From the NCBI GenBank assembly GCA_044352985.1, contig JBILCU010000005.1, positions 124,001 through 188,000 on the forward strand: DNA of 64,000 nt. Reading direction: 5' to 3'. The notes below the pieces were generated by a model. It was not told where the DNA came from. It was given only the letters and a program-made list of their open reading frames with translations, and did no database searches. Source of the DNA: JADJDM01 sp044352985 (GTDB lineage Bacteria; Bacteroidota; Bacteroidia; B-17B0; Aurantibacillaceae). Below are positions 61,647 through 64,000 of this stretch, in pieces (positions within the stretch are counted from its first letter, which is position 1; every line of letters begins with the position of its first letter). A program made the translations under genes and the position numbers.

Positions 61647-63484
61647 CTTAAATCTGCTAAATTATTTTGGATAAGATTTTCTAATTTTTTAGATAAATCA
61701 GATAAGTTTTGAAAGTTTAAATTTCTATCATTCATTTCAATCTTAAATTCTTCTTCTGTTAACCCATCTTCTTCAATAACAATACCCACATATCTTCCAG
61801 GGTTCAGACTCCAATCTTGTTCTTCAATTTCAGCAATTGTCGCCGCTTTGCATAAACCTGTTACATCTTCGTAAACTCCATTTGGGAAACGTTCGGTTAG
61901 CCAGGTTATTTGAGTCAAGTAATACTGTTGCTTTTCTATCAGTAATTTGTATTGCTTTTCAACTTCTTCAACTTGTTTTTCCCAACGTTTTAGCTCTTTT
62001 TCTTCTTTCGGCTTTTCTTTTTTTATTTTTTCTACAATTGCTAATTGAGCGGTGGCTTGTTTTTCAAATTCCTTTGCCTGCTTTTCGTATTTAGTAAGTA
62101 GATTTTTAAAATACTTTTTGTCGCCACGAAACATTCTAAAGATTGAAGTGATGTTTTGAATATGTTCTTCTGTAAACTCACGGTGAGCCCTATCAATTTG
62201 CCTGAAAATATTACGCGCATCAACAAAAAGAATTTTGTGATTTTTTTTGCCAACATTTCGTTTATCAAAAAACCATAGCGTTGCAGGAAGCGTTACTGTG
62301 TAAAACATGTTTTTAGGAAGTGTGAGCATTGCTTCAACAACTCCACTTTGAATTAAATGCTTTCTTATATCGGCTTCGCTATTTCGGGCATCACTGGCAC
62401 TATTGGCCATTACTAATGCTGCACGTCCTGTTGGTTTTAATGAAGTTGCAAAAAGATTTATCCACAAATAATTTGCATTGGGTACTGTATTGGTGTCATT
62501 TTTCTTTTTACCAGATTTTTTTGTTTTGTTTTGAGGTATACCGTATTCGTTAAATTTTTTCTGGCCTTTAACTTTATCAAGGTTAACATCATCAACATTG
62601 AAGGGAGGATTAGCAAGTACGTAATCAAATTGTCCATAACATTCAAAAGGATCTTCGTAATAGGTATTGGCTTTTACAATTTGTCCACGCAAGCCATTAA
62701 CCACAATGTTCATTCGCGCAATCTTTACGGTTTCAGAATCTTTGGTATTTCCGTAAACAGTAAGGTCGGTTGTATCTGTTTCGTGTAATTCCTCTCTTCT
62801 GCGGTTTACAAAATTTGAACTCTGCACAAACATACCACCACTACCGCAGGCAGGATCGTATATCTTGCCACTGTATGGTTCAATAATTTCTACCATCAAA
62901 CGAACAACGCTGGTAGGGGTATAAAAGTCACCACCACCTTGCCCTTCGGCCATTGCAAAAGCACCCAGAAAAAACTCATACACCTTACCAAACACATCAC
63001 CGGTTGCATCTTCAGGAATATCCTTAAATGTTTTTAGCAATGATTTCGGTAAACTAAAATCTTCTTTGCTGGCATTGTCTTTATCTTTTAAAATGAGTTC
63101 AAAATATTCGTCCTTTGGAAGACTACCTATTAATTCTGGCTTATACTTTTCAATGGCTTCCATCGCCTCTTTAATCTTCTTTGCAATGTTATCTTTTTCA
63201 GGAAGGTTTAAGAGGTAATCATATTCAGCCTCAGGCGGCAAATAGAAACCACATTTCAATAAGGCAATTTCATCAATTCGTTTTTGGTTACGACCACTCT
63301 GATTTTTGAATTCCTTTTCTATTTCGTTTTTTACTTTCTTATATCGGATAGAAGCAAATCGTAGAAATATCAATCCCAAAATTGGGGCCGAGTATTGTGA
63401 AGGTTTTAATCCGCTATCAACACGCAATTTATCAGCTGCGGCCCATAAATTATCTTCAAGTTGTTTTAATTGTTCGTTGGTCAT
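61643..63484 (-). CDS. hsdM: Type I restriction-modification methyltransferase subunit
   Basis: Adenine-N6 methyltransferase subunit protecting host DNA. The 613-residue protein has the HsdM N-terminal helical domain (EDNLWAAADKLR), GGGDFYTPTSVVRLMVEII near 180, the SAM-binding IYDPACGSGGMFVQS near 205, and VLANPPFNV (N6-adenine methyltransferase motif IV, NPPF) near 293. A charged coiled-coil (about 475-540) near the C-terminus likely contacts HsdS. It overlaps the XRE gene upstream and hsdS downstream by 4 bp each. Confidence 0.96.
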   Translation of the reverse strand: MTNEQLKQLEDNLWAAADKLRVDSGLKPSQYSAPILGLIFLRFASIRYKKVKNEIEKEFKNQSGRNQKRIDEIALLKCGFYLPPEAEYDYLLNLPEKDNIAKKIKEAMEAIEKYKPELIGSLPKDEYFELILKDKDNASKEDFSLPKSLLKTFKDIPEDATGDVFGKVYEFFLGAFAMAEGQGGGDFYTPTSVVRLMVEIIEPYSGKIYDPACGSGGMFVQSSNFVNRRREELHETDTTDLTVYGNTKDSETVKIARMNIVVNGLRGQIVKANTYYEDPFECYGQFDYVLANPPFNVDDVNLDKVKGQKKFNEYGIPQNKTKKSGKKKNDTNTVPNANYLWINLFATSLKPTGRAALVMANSASDARNSEADIRKHLIQSGVVEAMLTLPKNMFYTVTLPATLWFFDKRNVGKKNHKILFVDARNIFRQIDRAHREFTEEHIQNITSIFRMFRGDKKYFKNLLTKYEKQAKEFEKQATAQLAIVEKIKKEKPKEEKELKRWEKQVEEVEKQYKLLIEKQQYYLTQITWLTERFPNGVYEDVTGLCKAATIAEIEEQDWSLNPGRYVGIVIEEDGLTEEEFKIEMNDRNLNFQNLSDLSKKLENLIQNNLADLR

Positions 63485-63681
63485 TTCTTTTCTTTTACTG
63501 ATTTAATTAGTTCTTTGGGATCAACACCCAATATTTTTGCTATTTCAAATAAAACTTCAAGTCGAGGTTGATTTTTGTTTTGAACATAACCATTTATTAC
63601 TGGGTAACTCTTACCGAGTTTTTCGGCAAGCCAGGTTTGTTTAATTCCTCGTTCTTCAAGTATTTCTTTAATGCGGTTCAT
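63481..63681 (-). CDS. XRE-family regulator of the restriction operon
   Basis: A 66-residue single-domain helix-turn-helix protein: IKEILEERGIKQTWLAEKLG, then SYPVINGYVQNKNQPRLEVLF. It stops 4 bp into the hsdM start (ATGA), so it is cotranslated with hsdM. Size and position fit a C-protein-like controller that delays restriction until methylation is established; direct evidence for that role is not in the sequence. Confidence 0.85.
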   Translation of the reverse strand: MNRIKEILEERGIKQTWLAEKLGKSYPVINGYVQNKNQPRLEVLFEIAKILGVDPKELIKSVKEKK

Positions 63682-63692
63682 TTGAGGATGTT

Positions 63693-64000
63693 TTAAATTC
63701 CTATGTAAAGTCTGATTTTATCTTTTGCTTCAATTTGATTTACAACAAAATCAGTAAACTCTTGGTTAGGAATATTTAGATCAAGAAAATCGGAAAGAAT
63801 TTCGTTATCGCCGATTAATTGTTTTATCGTTCTTTTTTCTACTAATGCTTTTGCAATTTCTTCTCCTGGATTAACCATAAACATCTCGAAATCAATAATC
63901 GATTCTAGAATAAAAAATTCGATAAAATGGCGAAAGCAAAGATCAGATTTTCCTGTTCCAAACCTATTGGCAACTTCATATAGTTTTTTGAGTTTTATTT
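63693..64000 (-). CDS. Partial CDS of unknown function, cut by the right edge
   Basis: The frame ends at 63693 and stays open to the window edge, giving about 102 visible C-terminal residues. The visible part reads KLYEVANRFGTGKSDLCF, then RHFIEFFILESIIDFEMFM, and GEEIAKALVEKRTIKQLIGD, a mostly helical region. The GTGKSD stretch is loop-like but is not a convincing Walker A. It lies 11 bp before the XRE gene on the same strand and so may be in the same operon. No family recognised. Confidence 0.5.
   Translation of the reverse strand, partial: IKLKKLYEVANRFGTGKSDLCFRHFIEFFILESIIDFEMFMVNPGEEIAKALVEKRTIKQLIGDNEILSDFLDLNIPNQEFTDFVVNQIEAKDKIRLYIGI

Larger units (their letters stand above)
42399..64000. 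mobile_element. Integrated genetic element at tRNA-Ser, left part only
   Basis: A serine recombinase gene sits against the 3' end of tRNA-Ser, followed by a regulator module, a sugar/radical-SAM cluster and a type I restriction-modification operon. No conjugation or phage structural genes are visible in this part, so its class (integrative island or ICE) is open. The right end lies beyond position 64000. Confidence 0.6.

Noticed and set aside
44000..64000. Search for a second copy of the tRNA-Ser 3' end (attR)
   Set aside because: No match to TTCGAATCCC plus TTTCTCC was seen by eye; the right end is probably outside the window.
42435..64000. Element thought to be a prophage or ICE
   Set aside because: No phage structural, relaxase, type IV secretion or replication genes are visible in this part, so the class is left open.
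1..64000. CRISPR array or cas genes
   Set aside because: No regular short repeats with unique spacers were seen and no Cas-like protein is present.

Overview
This is an AT-rich chromosomal segment of a Bacteroidota bacterium. Evidence is family content typical of that phylum (GWxTD protein, DUF5916 outer-membrane protein, DUF4412, LysM plus periplasmic-binding-like protein, TIGR02757, DUF805) and promoters of the Bacteroidota type (TAnnTTTG at -7) placed where expected before the tRNA-Ser gene, the SRP RNA gene, the HU gene and others. Genus cannot be fixed from the window. CRISPR arrays and rRNA genes were not seen.

Positions 1-42433 are ordinary core chromosome: short operons and single genes on both strands. 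They cover purine and pyrimidine synthesis (purN, pyrC), deoxyribose catabolism (deoC plus an aldehyde dehydrogenase), translation and RNA maturation (Sua5-type TsaC, fmt, hisS, rsmE, rlmH, der, rnr, SRP RNA, tRNA-Ser), haem and menaquinone synthesis (hemB, hemF, ubiE/menG), fatty acids (fabD), envelope functions (galE, an RmlD-like reductase, two family 2 glycosyltransferases, a lytic transglycosylase, outer-membrane proteins, tatA), alanine dehydrogenase, a nucleoid HU protein and an orphan sensor kinase. Two non-coding elements stand out: a 76-bp MITE-like element with a TAA target duplication (1734-1809), and a nested palindromic intergenic element (2690-2857).

From tRNA-Ser(UGA) at 42349-42433 to the right edge lies an integrated element whose right end is not in the window. 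Its left boundary is the 3' part of the tRNA gene, and the large serine recombinase reads antisense into that tRNA for its last codons. A MerR-like regulator, a small basic protein and the recombinase form a leftward module. It starts from a divergent promoter region carrying a 9-bp inverted repeat that encloses the leftward -7 box.

The cargo has two parts on the same strand, only 8 bp apart. Upstream is a type I restriction-modification operon: XRE regulator, hsdM, hsdS, a 1331-residue RecD-like helicase with a C-terminal nuclease-like region, and hsdR. Downstream is a tightly overlapping five-gene set: a radical SAM protein with a DUF512-like tail, a MoaA-like radical SAM protein, a SAM methyltransferase, a fused GT4 glycosyltransferase/NodB-type deacetylase, and a MurG-like glycosyltransferase. 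It converges with a metallophosphoesterase and a GT-A-like glycosyltransferase on the other strand. I do not recognise this five-plus-two set as a described system; it is the best candidate here for a new pathway making or modifying a sugar-containing molecule.
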